A stretch of DNA of 64,000 nt. Origin: Codonopsis lanceolata. Lineage: Eukaryota; Streptophyta; Magnoliopsida; Asterales; Campanulaceae. A model generated the notes under the pieces. The model did not search any database. It had not been told where the DNA came from and saw nothing but the letters and a program-made list of their open reading frames with translations. The translations under genes were made by a program, and so were the position numbers. The stretch is from contig CM028379.1 of assembly GCA_013146195.2 (NCBI GenBank), positions 88,393,401 to 88,457,400 of the forward strand. The letters are read 5' to 3'. Positions 48,001 through 61,296 of the stretch are shown here, one piece after another. Every line of letters begins with the position of its first letter. The stretch's first letter is position 1.

Positions 48001-48266
48001 ACATAATTCACGCACATGTCTCACATTTTCAAAGTTCAAACATAACAAGAATTACATTTCAAATCAATATATCCAATACCAAGTATTTGACAATTTTTCT
48101 CATTAGCTAGAGAAACAGAACCAACATCAACTTCTTTATAAGTAGTAAACAATGATTGCAATGGTGTCATGTGATAAGTGCAACCAAAATCTATAAGCCA
48201 TTTACTAACACAAGCAGAATGCATAGAATTCACAACGTTATCACAAGAATTAGTAACCATAAACAC
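45050..48266 (-). pseudogene. Tork-like pol: protease, integrase, reverse transcriptase, RNase H
   Basis: The protease site reads WLIDFGCTYHMTP (near 48180), where DSG is expected, so the catalytic Ser neighbour is replaced by Phe. Integrase remnants: HRTDNVLEL and NGVTERMNRTLLERVRAML (47234-47428). Reverse transcriptase: WLNAMKDEMNSLHLNQTW, YGLKQSPRMWNKKFD and LLIYVDDMLI (45832-47026). RNase H: GSIMYLMVSTRPDIAYA, GYVDSNYAND and TESEFVVLTEAFKEAT, then an in-frame TAG at 45335-45333 where a Trp is expected. Remnants continue to about 45050. Confidence 0.8.
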
Positions 48267-48402
48267 ATCAGTAGAAGCATCACTACTATGGGAACTGACA
48301 ATAGACTATGGGAAGTAGTTGATAAGGGCCTTATCATGCCGAAAGAGATTTCCGCTTTATTGAAAGATGAAAGAAATCTTCGGAGCAACTTTTGACTTCC
48401 AG

Positions 48403-49257
48403 CTATGTGTTGTGTGCCTCCCGCGAAGCGAATGAAGGGAAGCGCGAAGAAACTAAGTTGCAGTCACTTTGGTTTGGTTCGTGATTTTGATTTTTCTTTT
48501 TCGGATTAGGGCACTCCCTTTTGAAATGACCTACTTCACCAAAATTGTAACAATTTCCATGTCTTTTCTTAGAATTCGACCTACTTTTGCTTCTCCCTTT
48601 ACTCTTGCCATAATTTTGATTTTGATGACGTTTTCTATTATAATCAAAGACTAGTCTTCCTCTAACCATGTTCACTTCACTAACAATTGATTTTCCCTGA
48701 TTAGCTTTTAGATCTATCTCCTTACTCTTTATCCCATTGATCACCATATCAAGAGTAATTTGATACCTACCATATGTAATATCAAATCTTAAATCAGAGT
48801 AAGAGTCAAGTATCAAATTAAAAATCACTATAGGGGTGTAAACATCAATATGTTGGTCACCAGTTTGTTTAATGTTCTGGACTAATTTAGCAAACACATG
48901 AAGGTTTTCATTCATGCCTTTATTAAAGTCTAACTTGCACTTAAGAGTTTTTCTAGAAGGTATAGTTTGCTAGGAAGAGATGTTTCAAAGTAAGTAGCTT
49001 CTAGTTTATCCCAAAGAGCTTTAGCCGTTTCAAGTTTACCAATTTTCCTGCACATAGAGTCAGTCAAGTTTAAAATAATAGAAGAATAAGCAATCTCATC
49101 CATTTCAACTTTGTCGCATTCTTTCATTAAAGCCTTGACAAATTCAGCAGTGACAGCTTAAAAAACTTTTCTTTTTTATCAAAATATCTTTCATTTTCTG
49201 TTGCCAAATTGAAAAATCAGATTTTCCATTAAACGGTTCCAAAGTGTAAGTAGACAT
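48403..49257 (-). pseudogene. Tork-like gag
   Basis: ATG 49257 gives MSTYTLEPFNGKSDFSIWQQ, then LWDKLEATYFETSLPSKLYL, then a decayed zinc knuckle CYNFGEVGHFKREC in which the second Cys is Phe. Frameshifts near 49160 and 48930 break it. Confidence 0.8.
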
Positions 49258-49451
49258 TCTCAAATTACAATCAACGTTTATGAAAAACACCGATTTAATC
49301 ACGAATGCAACAATGATCGAATTAGCAGGCAAAGAACAAATATATAGAAACAGAGCAGAAAAAAACACAATTAATAGGCAAAAAAACACCAAAGCCACAA
49401 CCCAATTTTGATTGAAGGAAACTCCAGAAAAAATTGATTCAAACACCCTAA

Positions 49452-49464
49452 GCTCTGATACCCC
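49452..49464 (-). other. Primer-binding site, tRNA-Met
   Basis: The minus strand reads ggggtatcagagc directly after the 5' LTR. Confidence 0.75.
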
Positions 49465-49789
49465 TGTAGAGAATATAGGATACTTACAGAACCAATTCGG
49501 AGCCACACCAAATCATCATTACGTGAATTTGTAACAATACCCATCTTCAACATTGGTAGTATATTTACAATATACCAAAGTTGAAGAGTAATTGATCGCA
49601 ATTAATAATATGTTAGCAATCCTATATAGCCAAGGCATCACTTGCAACCCACAAATACAACAAGGCAATATATAGAGAAAATTGTAACGGAGTATCCTCG
49701 GCTCAACGGAGCCTAAATTGAATCTGTCTAGGGCTTATAATGCCTAGGCTCAAATCCCCACTGATTATACACAAAGTATACCAATGCAA
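49465..49789 (-). repeat. Tork-like 5' LTR, truncated
   Basis: Matches 43970-44290 of the other LTR and stops exactly at the CACTA terminus at 49790, where the 3' LTR continues with a different sequence. Confidence 0.85.
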
Positions 49790-50448
49790 CACTACAAGAA
49801 AAAGGTGTATTTGGGAAGGCAAAAAAACTCGTCACAAATACTTCCAAAACCGTCCCAAAAAGTATTAGGGATGGTTTTGGCTCCCTCTCAAATACAAGGG
49901 TGCCAAATACAATTGTCTCGACCCAAAACCGTCCCAAATAGTATTAGGCACGGAAAAGGTGACGGTTGTGCATGTTTGTCCCATATGACATGTATTTGGG
50001 ACGGTTAGTAATAACTCGACGCAAATAGGTATTTGGCACGGTTTTCTTTGCCTTCCCAAATACATTTGGCAGGGTTTTCTTTACCTTCCCAAATACATTT
50101 GGCACGGTTGTTGCCTTTCCAAAAAACATTTGGCATGGTTGTTGTTGCCTTCCCAAAAAACATTTGGCACGGTTTTGCCTTCGCTCACCCAATTCTATTG
50201 GGCACATTTTTCACCTTCCTAAATGCACTGTTTTGTTTTTTGTGCTTTCCCAAATGTATTTTGTATCAATATCACATTAAACCCACCATTCATTTTTTCT
50301 AGTAAACTACCACAATAAGAATAGATAGTGAAACCACCATTTGTTGCCTCATAACACTAAATCTTAACATTACCATACAAATTATCCAAAAGAAAACAAT
50401 TGCATTTGATTGATATAATCAATATATAGTATCTTACAATATCCATAA
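49790..50448 (+). mobile_element. CACTA transposon, left terminal region
   Basis: Begins cactacaagaaaaaggtgta, then at least five subterminal units built on 'cccaaatacatttggcacggt' in both orientations. This family differs from the CACTA end at 3672 (ttgcaa words). It is interrupted at 50449 by a gypsy LTR; no transposase is seen. The other end would lie beyond the nested insertions. Confidence 0.8.
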
Positions 50449-52951
50449 TGTGGCAACCCGACCCGGACTCCAATGTGAAATCCAAAGGTCGTGCCACCAA
50501 GACAAGCTAGAAGAAGGACAAGCACCTGCTAAGCATAATGGTACGAGTCAAAGTTGAGCGAACAAGCTCGAAACAGGAATGTAAAGCCGTAACGGCAAAA
50601 CAGAACTACAAAAACTAAAATCTGCGGAAACAAATCATAAGTGGAACCCAAGCCTTAAATCCTAGACAAAGGAACGCAAGGCTAAGAGATAACTATCTCT
50701 TGACAAATCTACGACGCGCGTGACTCAACATTGCGCACGAGCAACAAACCATCGGCAACCAAAGGCCGGCGAACCAACAAGAACCTAACCTGATAAACAA
50801 CCACTCAACGGCTATAACATGCCAGAGGGACAATTTGATTACAAAAATAATATTTCAAATGCTAAACAACTAAACCTGGGTCTCATGACTAAAATTGTCG
50901 AAGATAACAACAACAGCAATACTAGAATAGGCGAGCTAAAACCTTGCTCGGGAAGACGACATAATAACTTCTAAATAAATACAACAGCTCGACCGAACAA
51001 ATCGGCTCCCAAATTAATACTATAATAAAATACCAACATAACTACCCAAGTAAAGTTTACATAACTTTACATCCGTATCTCACAAAATGAATAAATACAA
51101 TAATAAATCCAAGCTATCGCCGAGAGGGCCACCTGCTAGAATTCACTAGTCCGCAACCGCAACGTGTACTAACGGGCTCACTGCACAAACTAAGGAAAAG
51201 AAACACACGAAATGAGTCATAATGACCCAGTAAGCTACTAAATGCAACTGTATGGCGTAGCATGGCATGGCATGGCCTGGCATAATGCACAAGCATGTAT
51301 AAAATCATGGCATCTTAATAGCGTACCAATAATAAACTTGTATTAAGTTATCAAGGAACATAAACTTCATAAACCACACTACACATTATCTTTCATATAA
51401 GTTCTTGTAGAAAGCCACATAAGGGATAGAGAAGATACCCAAATAGTGCCGTTGTGCTGCTCCTGCAATACACATTGTTAAACTGGTTCGTGCCATCGAT
51501 GTTTTGTGAATTCATCGACTCGTACCGAGAACCTACTCGGTGTAAATAGCATGCCAATGGCTCACGTATTGATACTGCAAAAGGGCTACTTCCTCACTGC
51601 GGCCAACAATGGAGGGGTGTGTGAGGTGCCAGGTACGGCGATCCATAGCGAATATGAATCTTACGATTCGTATAGGCGATGTATCGTCCTACCCTGACAT
51701 TAAAAAACCAATCCAAATAATGCTAGCTGGACTTATATGCAATGCACAAGTAGATATTTACTCGCATGCTCAAACAAGAAACAAGACCGACCAGAGTGGA
51801 CTCATCAAATCAAGTAGGTCATAAAGCTCCACACACCAATTTAACAATGCACATATTTACGCGTACTTAACAAATCCAGCTAACTTATAAGTTTAGTCCA
51901 AGAACCACATATTGAGGTAATTTATAATCCTCAAGTCATCACCCAATCGAAAGTAGCATATAAGCTCAAGAAATCACAATGTGCGTTCTACTATAGTCCT
52001 CTACTCGGGATTAAACCAAAGACTATTATTTAGTCTAAGAACAACCGTAAATTAAGACTTAGTGTTTAGTCTATTAATAAAAGCATACCAGACTCAACCA
52101 TAGACCTAACTGTTGTATATAATTGACATCCTCAAAACCAATCTCAAGGGTATCAAAACTAACCCGTAGTCATAACCTCACAAGTGCTTTCATGTGTACG
52201 CGACCAAATTCCCTAAAAGAGAACTCATTCAAATAATCATTTCTTAAAGATATACAAGATCATAGGTTGGTCTCTAATGCTCCGTGCTCTAACGAGCACG
52301 CTCTAAATAAATCCCCAATAAGCCTCTATATCGTGGGTGTCATAATTGGACACGATTGAGATGTTCGGGTACTCACAATCAAAACCAAACAAACCCGAAC
52401 ATCGTAGGATTTCAACCTAACGCTCATTAACATCTTATTGAACCTCTAATGACTCCATTGAGTCTTAATACTTCATTTCATTAATTACACATTCCATAAA
52501 TCCCTAAATTAACGCACCATTCCAATTTATAACAAATTCCCAAAGTCATTCGGGCTTGGTTCCCAAACCTTAAAATCCATAAATATTTATCATAGTCTTA
52601 TACCCATTTTATAAATCACATAATCTCAATCAAATGATCCTACTAATGATATCTAGTAAGTTCACACATCCAAAGCCCCAAACATAGGCATACTTCCATA
52701 ATAAACCCAAATAACATGTAAACATGATTTCTAGCATGCTCACAATCCTAGAAACACAAGATGAAGAGTAATAATATACTTCAACAATCATATAAGTCAT
52801 CACACATGTGCTCCTAACAAGTTCACATGCTCAAATCACAAGTTAAAAGTCACACAAAGCAAGTATGTGTAGTCATTGACCTCAAATAACATAGAGTTTG
52901 TTTTCCTTAGGATCAATGAGTACAAAATCAAAGAGAGAAGAAGTAACTTAC
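50449..52951 (-). mobile_element. Long gypsy LTR (Tekay/Del-like), cut by a Tat element
   Basis: Starts tgtggcaacccgacccgga, the reverse complement of the end of the LTR at 3673-7075, and matches it over the 'cattatgcttagcaggtgct' block. It stops at 52951, inside the conserved taacttac (gtaagtta on the minus strand), where the Tat element begins. The remainder presumably lies past the right end of that element, outside the window. Confidence 0.75.
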
Positions 52952-54693
52952 TGTAGACACCCCAATTTCGTACCCCTAATATATAACTCTGGCATATGAT
53001 ATCAAGAACTGTTTAAACTTAACAAAATGTCAAGTTACAGGGTTGAAAATGCAAAAGGAAAAGTATGATGCATGAACAGTGAACTGCAGGGGAGGAAAGT
53101 GTCAAAATTGAAAGATGAAACAGGAGCTTGGCGTCGTGCCACCTGTCCCTGGCGCCGCGCCCAAGTTGTTGTATGTCCGCGCCAAGGGTCTCCAACAGTG
53201 TCCGATTGTTAACGCATTGTACAAAATGTTGAGCGCGCAGTACAAGCCCATGAAGCACGGATCCAACTATAAATAGAGGTGTCCGGCTCCCCATTTCGAC
53301 ACCTTTTCGACGAAGAGTTACTCTGCGTAATTTTTACGCCGAGAGCGATCGTCCGATCCCCCTCTCCCAAAGCCTCAAAACCCTGTCCAAACTCCGCCAA
53401 AACACAAATCCAACCGGTTAAAGTGATCCCTAGCCCTTTATTTAGGTATCCACCATATTTCCTCGGCCCAAAAATCCCAAAGTAAGCCGTTACTCTGCCT
53501 GAGTAAATAGGCTAAAATCACCCTAAATAAGTCGTTATTCCGCCCAACCAAATAGACCAAAACCACCAAAACTAAGCCATCATTCTGCCCGAGTGAGTAA
53601 GCCAAAACTACCACATATAAGCCGTCACTCTTCCCAAATCACATCAGCAACAGCAATAAAAGTCTCCCTCTCCCGAGAAGGACAGAGCGAGCACACCCCG
53701 CTCTAAAAGGTAATAGTCTTGAAGGGCGTTTTTATTTATTTATTTATTTGTTTATTTATTATTTATAAAGTTATTATTTAAAATCCGACCCAATGTAGTA
53801 AGTATAAGCCGTTGTGCTGCCCGGATTAGATTAGGAAATATTATGTAAAAGAGCCGTTATAATGGCCAAATATTTTTGTAATTATTGTAAGGAAATGGCT
53901 GCAAGTCCGTAAATAATGTAGTCACGGATGTATTTGTTTTACTTTCCTGTCTTTTAATGCTTTATTTATCTGCTAAATAAATATAACAATAAACATACTT
54001 TAGCCAAAAACTATTTTGAGACCGAAAGGGCGAGTTGGGTGCCTAGCACGTTCCCAACTCGTAACTTAGCCTCCGAACCCGTTTTTTATCTCTGGTTTTC
54101 TTTTTCTGGTTTTGCTTTATTTTTTACTTAAAATAATGATGGAGACTCAACTTTTTGGATCCAGTGGGGCCTCGCAACACTCCTTCTTTGCACTTTTCCG
54201 TTTTCCCGTAAAAAAGGGAGAATGAGAATGGAAGGGTGATGTATTCTCATATCCCGATATCCCCTAAACAAGGGATAACATGATGTGGGAAACCCAAAGC
54301 TCCCATAGTGATCCGAAACGGGCCATAAGGCTATTTTTCATAAAATCCATAGTGGGGGCGTCGCAATATCCTTTTTTGCACTTTTCCATTGTCCCCTAAA
54401 AAAGGGAAAACGAGAATGAAAGGGTAATGCATTCCCATATCCTGGTATCCCCTAAAAAGGGGATAAATTGATGCGGGAAACCCAAAGTTCCCATATTGGA
54501 TTAAAAATCCACTAAAGGCAACCGAGGCGCATTCCAACGCGATATCATAGACAGCACTCCTCTCGCACTTTTGATTTCGTCTTCCCCTAAATAAGGGAGG
54601 GTGGAACGAGAGCAGTGGTGTCCCGCATCCGCACGTACGCGCACCCCTACCCAAGGGCGTGCGGGGCGCGGGTGCACGACCCGGGAGCCCACA
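52952..54693 (+). repeat. Tat element 5' LTR
   Basis: tgtagacaccccaatttcg...gggagcccaca, 1742 bp. The ggcgcc palindrome (53151-53156) lies about 115 bp upstream of the TATA box (53268-53275). A (ttta)n stretch occurs near 53735-53760. Two direct repeats marked by taggggata-type words lie at 54200-54520. Confidence 0.9.
53268..53275 (+). promoter_or_regulatory. TATA box of the Tat LTR
   Basis: tataaata in aactataaatagagg. Transcription would start about 30 bp downstream, near 53300. Confidence 0.65.
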
Positions 54694-54712
54694 GTGGCGA
54701 CTCTGCTGGGGA
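54694..54712 (+). other. Primer-binding site, tRNA-Arg type
   Basis: gtggcgactctgctgggga immediately follows the LTR. This sequence is the primer site described for Ogre/Tat elements, complementary to a tRNA-Arg 3' end. Confidence 0.8.
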
Positions 54713-56073
54713 GTTGTTTTATTTTAAACAAAATGGAGGGCTAGACTTAGAAAATAAAACTTTTTTGTTTTTATTTGTTTCTGGCTAAAATATGCTTGTT
54801 ATATTAATTTATGCATTTGAATATTGCGTTCCTATACATCCGTGTCTATATTTGTGGATATGATCCTCCATCTTGCAGCAGTTTCGTTCCGATAACTATT
54901 ACATGTGTATTTAAAAATATTCTTTATAAAAAAATCAAAAATAAATTTGAAAATAAAAATCCAAAAATAAAAATCAAAAAAAATCTATATTATATATATG
55001 TTGCAATAAAATTCCGGGCAGCACAATAAAAGGGCCGGGGCATTGTTTTAAATATTGCTTTATTCTCGGCTCTTTACTATTATTTCTTTCTGTTTATTTT
55101 TCCTTTTTTTATTATTCTGTACATTTGTACATATTTACATTCATTCTGTCATTTTATTTTGGGGACAGAACCAAATTTGTAATTAATAGGGATAGATAGT
55201 TTCCCCACTTGTCTTTCTATTTCTTAATATGGTGTGCTTGCTTCCTTGCGCTCAAACAAAAAAGCCGAGAAAATCCACACACAACAGCAAGACATGTCAT
55301 ATCTGTTTTATTTTCTGTTTATATATTTGTAAATAAATAAAGATTTTACTACTTTCTAGATACCGCACACACGCACATTCATATAGGTATATTCCGAACT
55401 GTTACCCCACACCATGGCCAGCCTACCCCCTGCATGAGCCAACGCTAGAATGCATATAGATTCTCAGGACACTTCACTGACCGACCGGTTTTTGCATCTG
55501 TGAATTGTGAGTCAGCCCCTGTCAAAAAATATATTTATGTAAAAGTAAAAAAAAAATGCGCAAGTAAAAAAAATGATGAAAATAAATTGCGCAACAAAAA
55601 AAATAACAAAAATAAATAATAAACAGAAGCTGATTTATTATTTTTGATGCTCGACCTAGATCATTTCGAATGGTGGACCCTGGAAAGAGTATAGGCCCTT
55701 CGCCTGGAATCTGTCCGATCTTGGGAAGTCGAAAGGCAGGTGGAATACGTTGGTCCTTTATTCTGGAGAAAGAATCCACTGTTCCAGGAAAAGTCCTGAG
55801 ACCGTCAAAATAAAGCAGGTGCTTATCCAGTCAACTGTAGGGAACAATGAATAATAATAAAAGATACTAATAAAGGCACGCTGTACTCCAAACCCAGAAA
55901 GCCTTCAGCCAGCCATCTGATACCTCCAAACCCACTTTCCTCAGAAACCTGGCCCGAACTTGGAAAGGCAGAGATAGTACTGGCCGGTTGATAAGGGAAA
56001 TAAGCGTAAATCGAACGAGGATATCGAGATCGATCGATAAGGGCGAGTCGATGTAAAATACGATCCAAGCAGT
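54713..56073 (+). other. Tat leader between primer site and gag
   Basis: AT-rich and non-coding. Open frames on the minus strand show no domain. I see no intact upstream ORF1, which some Ogre elements have here. Confidence 0.5.
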
Positions 56074-58007
56074 ATGGCAACAGATGAGCAGTCCAATATG
56101 GGTACAGATTCAGGGGCTCTAGGATACGCCCCGACTCCGGCAATGCAGCAGTGGCTAGACCAAAATCTGGATGCACGACATGATCGCTTGCTAAGCCAAA
56201 TAACAATTCTTATACAAGGTCCGAAGCCCAGTGGTGAGGTGAACTCTTCCCCTGCAATCCCCCAAGAAGCATCCACATCTCATGTGCCTCCAAACCCAAC
56301 TCCCCAGCCAAACACTAACCCACCAAATATGGCCACTACCGCAAATCTCAATCCTCCACCGAATCCCTACTACCCAAATATCAGCCCTTACCCGTCCTAT
56401 CATTCATATCTTTCCCCAAGCACCAAAATTTCCCAAAGCCCAATTGACCTCCCTTTTCCCACAACCAACCCATTCCAGAACAGCCCACATATGGACCCAC
56501 AAAGTTATAACCCGCCAGGCCAAGTTACCACTTATTTACCTTATAATGATCCTGGCCGCCCAGCCGAAACCATCCAAAATCCACCTACCCAAAACCCACC
56601 AACCCAAAATCCTTATCCTGCCCAAGTTCCACCAGCCCAAAATCCGTATCCAGCCCAGAACCCTTATCCAGCCCAAAATCCGTATCCACCCCAAAATTCA
56701 CCAGCCCAATATCCATATCCAGGCCAAAACCCTTACTAGACACCGCAGCCAGAAATTAACCCAGCCTTCCCTAATCCAGCCAGTATATACCAAAAGCCAA
56801 CTCCCCCAGCCAAAAAAATAGAGGCCGACGTGGAAAATATAAAAGCAATGGTACTCAAGCTTCTCAACAAAGGGGAATTTTCTACGTGGGCACTGACATT
56901 ACAACCTGCGGCAGTATTGCCTTTCAAATTCAAAATGCCCGACATAGAAAAATTTGATGGGACTGGATGCCCTATATCCCACTTAAAATCTTATTCCACT
57001 GGCATGCAGTCAAGGGGAGCTAGCTTTGAGGCTATGGCTTCCAATTTTCACCTCACCCTAATAGGGGCTGCCAAACAATGGCTAATGTTGTGTCGATAGC
57101 GCACCATGAATACTTGGGACCGATAGTGAAGCGCCTCGAAAGGTATAAAGACAACACCAGTCCTGAAAATAGAAGGGACCTTGAGTCGTGCACCCAGAGG
57201 GAAAAAGAAACATGTGCTGAGTTCGCAGTCAGGTGGAAAAGAAAGTTGGCCCAGACCTTTGACAGACCTGATCCGGCTGAGTCATGAAGAATGTTCATCA
57301 AAAACCTCCAGCCCATTTACTTGGAACACATACGGTACCTTCCCTACACCAATTTCAAAGAAATATTAGAGATAGGAGCTCGTATTGATGATGATATACG
57401 GACAGGACAATTACAAGTCAATACACCTCCTAGCTCTTTTCGTTACTCTAAAGGAAAGACAGCCGCATCCACACCCGCACCAACCATTAATGTGGTAGGG
57501 AATGCATCAGCCACTTTTCCTACCCAAAATTATGGCACTGTTCCATGGTCTTATAGAGTGGACAGGTCTGTCAACACAGTCGGAGGGAATAATGGCCCGA
57601 ACAGAAATTTTAGAAATCAGAACCGGTATTATGATGAACTGCAAGCCTCCCAATCTGTGATCCTGTAGGGGCTAATGGCACAAGGAGTGTTAAAGCCCGT
57701 GGAAAATTATAAGCCACCAAACCCCCTACCCAGGACTTGGAATCATGCCCAGTACTGTGAATATCATCGTTGTAGTGGTCAGCTCACCGATAAATGTTAT
57801 ATACTCAGAGATGCTATCCAGGATCTTATAGATGATAAGGTTATTGAAAAGCCTCCTCCCAGACCAAATATAGTCAATAACCCTCTACCTCAAATCAACA
57901 TGATTGAGGTTGATGAAAACTTCCTGGGCATGATAGACAGAGACACTGATTATGAGAAGCTCCCTGCTGAGTTTGAGTCTATTTCTAATAAGCCTCTGCA
58001 GAACTAG
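56074..58007 (+). pseudogene. Tat gag
   Basis: Capsid protein. ATG 56074. The first ~220 residues are Pro/Asn/Gln-rich, with NPYPAQ-type repeats before an in-frame TAG (56737-56739). The same frame continues to the capsid core (MPDIEKFDGTGCPISHLKSY, AAKQWL) and stops at 57097. After frameshifts come RRDLESCTQREKETCAEFAV and NLQPIYLEHIRYLPYTNFKE. The frame from 57675 carries YCEYHRCSGQLTDKC, the Tat gag Cys/His motif, and QDLIDDKVIEKPPPRPN. At least three breaks. Confidence 0.8.
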
Positions 58008-58451
58008 TACATTAAGACCGGCCGGCTTTTTACGCCCGCAAATCTGGTAGACTGCTTCGGATATATTATCCCTATTCCTTTCCCTAGCCTTACGGATTGG
58101 TCATCTACCAATCCGCTCCATAAGATTGAGGATCTCAAACCCCAGGTCCTCAATATTGTAATAAACCCTGTACAGTTCGCTTTTAATAATAATCTAAATG
58201 TCTTTGCTTATTTCTTAGTTGCACCTACATTAAAAGACACATTAAATAATTATAATGATGAGTCATTTAATAGGACCAAAAAAGATAAAAAAATTTATTT
58301 GCTTGAGCTTGTAAAGTCAGTAGAGCACCAGGAACAACATTATTCATCAACAGCAACTGAAGACTGATCCACTATCAATCTGGGGCTGGACAAGGAATCA
58401 AAATCGGTAACTCCCTGTAAGACTTTGAAAGGATAGCACTCATGGATCTCC
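58008..58451 (+). pseudogene. Tat pol start, decayed; protease not seen
   Basis: A low-complexity stretch follows gag. The last ~100 bp read toward the reverse transcriptase N-terminus (INLGLDKESKSV, then a Met-Asp-Leu-Leu run into the LTR). No protease active site is visible, so it is deleted or unrecognisable. Confidence 0.5.
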
Positions 58452-61296
58452 TGTGACGACCCGACCCGGACCCCAATGCGAGATCCCGAATCGTGCCGTC
58501 CAAATAGACAATAATACAAGCATGCACAAGTAGATTTTCGAAATTCATGTGGCGCAACATTGCATACGAATAACAACTCGGCTACACTTGGCCGGAAAAA
58601 CAACTTAAAATAAACAAGTCATCGGCGACGTTACAGCCGGAACCCAACAACTACTCCTACAATTAACACATGCTTGTAAAACCTCAACGGCCACAACATG
58701 CCGGAGACAACAACAACAATAATACTTTAAACGAGCTTTAGCGGAAGAAACTGTGATGAACCATCAACATATAAACAAGCACGACGTATAGGTCGGCATA
58801 CAAAAGATATTAAGTATCAAGTCTACTACAACAAATAAACCCAAAGTCAAGTCTAGGTGACTTGCTTCCCAACGTCCTTGCCAAACAAAAGACTAACTAC
58901 TAAACCCAAAAGAACAACCTCTAGCTCGCAAGCAACCAAGCGTGAGAATGGCGAGTCTAGCGTGGGACGTCTCCTCGGCTTTGATCTAAGGAAAACAAAG
59001 CAAACAAATAGGGTAAGTCGAAAGACTTAGTAAGTTACTAAAATATGCATGTTCATGTTATAGCATGACATTTATCACAATTATGGCACATTATCATCAT
59101 ATGGCACTTAGCACATTGTTCACATAAGTGCGTAAAGTAACTCATACAAGTAGGATATGATAGTCACGGCCGCTTCGTAGCTCCTGCAATAAACTTTATT
59201 ATACTTTATCGTGCAACATCGATGCTCTGTGATTGCATCGACTTTCATCAAGAACCACTCGATCTAGATAGCAAGCCAATGCGGCACGTATTGATACGGC
59301 AAAGGGGCTACTTCCCCATTGCGGCCAACAATGGAGGTGTGTGTGAGGTCCCAGGTGCGGCGATCCATAGCGAGCACGAATCCCATAATTCGTGAAGGCG
59401 ATGCATCGTCCCACCCTGACTTAATAAACAAACCAAATAATGTCAGCTGGACTTAATGTGATGCACAAGTAGATATTTACTTGACTTAAACCAATCAAGG
59501 ACCGAATTCGACAAGAGCGAACTCGACCAACCAAGTAGGGTATTAATCTCTACCATAAAACATGTCAAGGCAATAAGTTGCACAAAACCAACCTTTCATA
59601 ACAACTTGTTATAAACAATTAAACCAAGCTCATACTTGAGTAAACCAAATCAAACGGTGTTCAAACTTCGTAGGGATTGAAATTAGGATTTAACATGTTC
59701 ATTTCTTCCCTAGAGTCGACTCCGTTGAGTCCTTTCTCTAAATTCCCAATTTTGGAGAAATTGAAGCTATGTGCTTCATAACCCAACCTAGGTCATTTCT
59801 AGGTTCAACAAGGTTATAAATTCACCAAGGCAATGCAAGTGATTCATGTATATCATAGAGTTCAACTTTGAGAATAGAACACATAACAACTTAACAATCA
59901 TACAATGTAGGCTCAAATTAGGCCAATCTCAAATAACAATACTTCCATCAACAAACATAACACATGTTTCTAACATGTTCAAGACCTCAATTAGACATGT
60001 TGAAAGAGCAATATAAACTTCCCAAGGCAAGAAATCAACCTAGAGATGCTCCTAGCAAAATCATACATTTAAAAATTCAAATAGAAGGCATAGGAAGCAA
60101 CTATGTGTCCTCATTGACCTCATACATCATAAACTTTGTTTCCTTTAGGGTCAATGAGAACTAAAGAAGAAGAAGGGTAACTTACAAAGCTTGAGTGAAA
60201 ACTCAAGAGAATCAAAATCTAAACGGTGAAGTTGTTCCTCCCGTCGCACACGTCAAGAATCCAAAGTTTGGCGGCAATCGAACGGTTGAATCTTTGTAGA
60301 TCGGAGGAAGAAGATGAACTAGGGCTCAAAACTCAAGCCCCCAACTCACTCTCTCTCTAAAGTGTAAGAAGAAGATGAATAAATGAGAGATTTACTGAAA
60401 ATTTGCCAAGGCTTGGGTATTTATACTTCCAAAATGAGAAGGGCACAAAGGACATTTCTCAAGTGCAATTAGTAGAGATTAGGGAGTTAACAAACACTAA
60501 TCCAACCTAGATTAACTTCTAATTAGTGTTAGGACATGATTAGGACTAAGTATGGGTTGTTAGGAAGGGTTTAGAGGAGGTTTAATGAGGGTAGGATATG
60601 TATTATACGTCAAAACTCAAAACAGGGGAAAATCCCGCAATTGCACACTTTTATGTTGAGGCGGGCGCCTCATTTATTCCCAGGCGGGCGCCTCACTTGC
60701 TGAGGCTGTCTCCAAGTTCAACTCATTTTGTAATTGCTCCCTGCATTTGAGGCGGGCGCCTCACAAGGTGCCAGGCGGGCGCCTCGGCTTCTGAACCTCT
60801 AAAACTTGGTCTAAACTTGTCCTAAATGATCCCAAACTTATGGGCAATCATTCTAAGGTCTAACCCAACTCAAAACAAGTCGGAAACGCACCCAAACAAC
60901 ACCCGGAACAAGATAGAACAAGGCTCAACTCACGCGACGAATGGTTAACGAATCAAACTCCAATCAAACACCAATCAAACTAGGATAACTTGGACATGAA
61001 AAAGACTTGTTTCAACATGGTTAAGACTTGAATACAAAGCCAAGAACTCAACGAACACTTCGTACGACGAAATAGAGGCAATACGAGCAACGAGGGGGAA
61101 TCGCTAAGGCCAAAATTAAAACGATCGAACCGGCGATTCAACAAACAAGCATACGCGATTCTAAACATGTTAAGAACTTCAAGAATGACTTAAGATTGAT
61201 TCTAAAACATTTATAAACTAAGTAAACATGCTCACAATCTACCAGAAATCAAGAAGACAAGCATACAATGCACATGCAAGAATACGGGGCGTTACA
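58452..61296 (-). mobile_element. Solo long gypsy LTR (Tekay/Del-like) in Tat pol
   Basis: Perfect target duplications tctcc flank it (58447-58451 and 61297-61301). On the minus strand it starts tgtaacgccccgtattc and ends gggtcgggtcgtcaca, 2845 bp. The minus-strand TATA box (gtataaata) lies near 60419-60430. Four copies of a ggcgggcgcc palindrome lie about 230-360 bp upstream, and gtaagtta (60178-60185) lies downstream. It is a shorter, diverged relative of the LTRs at 3673 and 50449. Confidence 0.95.

Larger units (their letters stand above)
43970..49789 (-). mobile_element. Ty1/copia element, Tork-like, decayed
   Basis: The left LTR is complete (43970-44841); the right LTR (49465-49789) is cut by a CACTA terminus. 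The minus-strand order is primer site, gag, protease, integrase, reverse transcriptase, RNase H, polypurine tract. FDMKDIGDAKKILGMNIIRD in the reverse transcriptase is typical of the Tork lineage. Every domain is broken by stops or shifts. Confidence 0.85.

Noticed and set aside
56282..56821. 179-residue Pro/Gln/Ile-rich frame over gag
   Set aside because: It is a shifted reading of the Pro-rich gag repeats; the gag frame explains the region.
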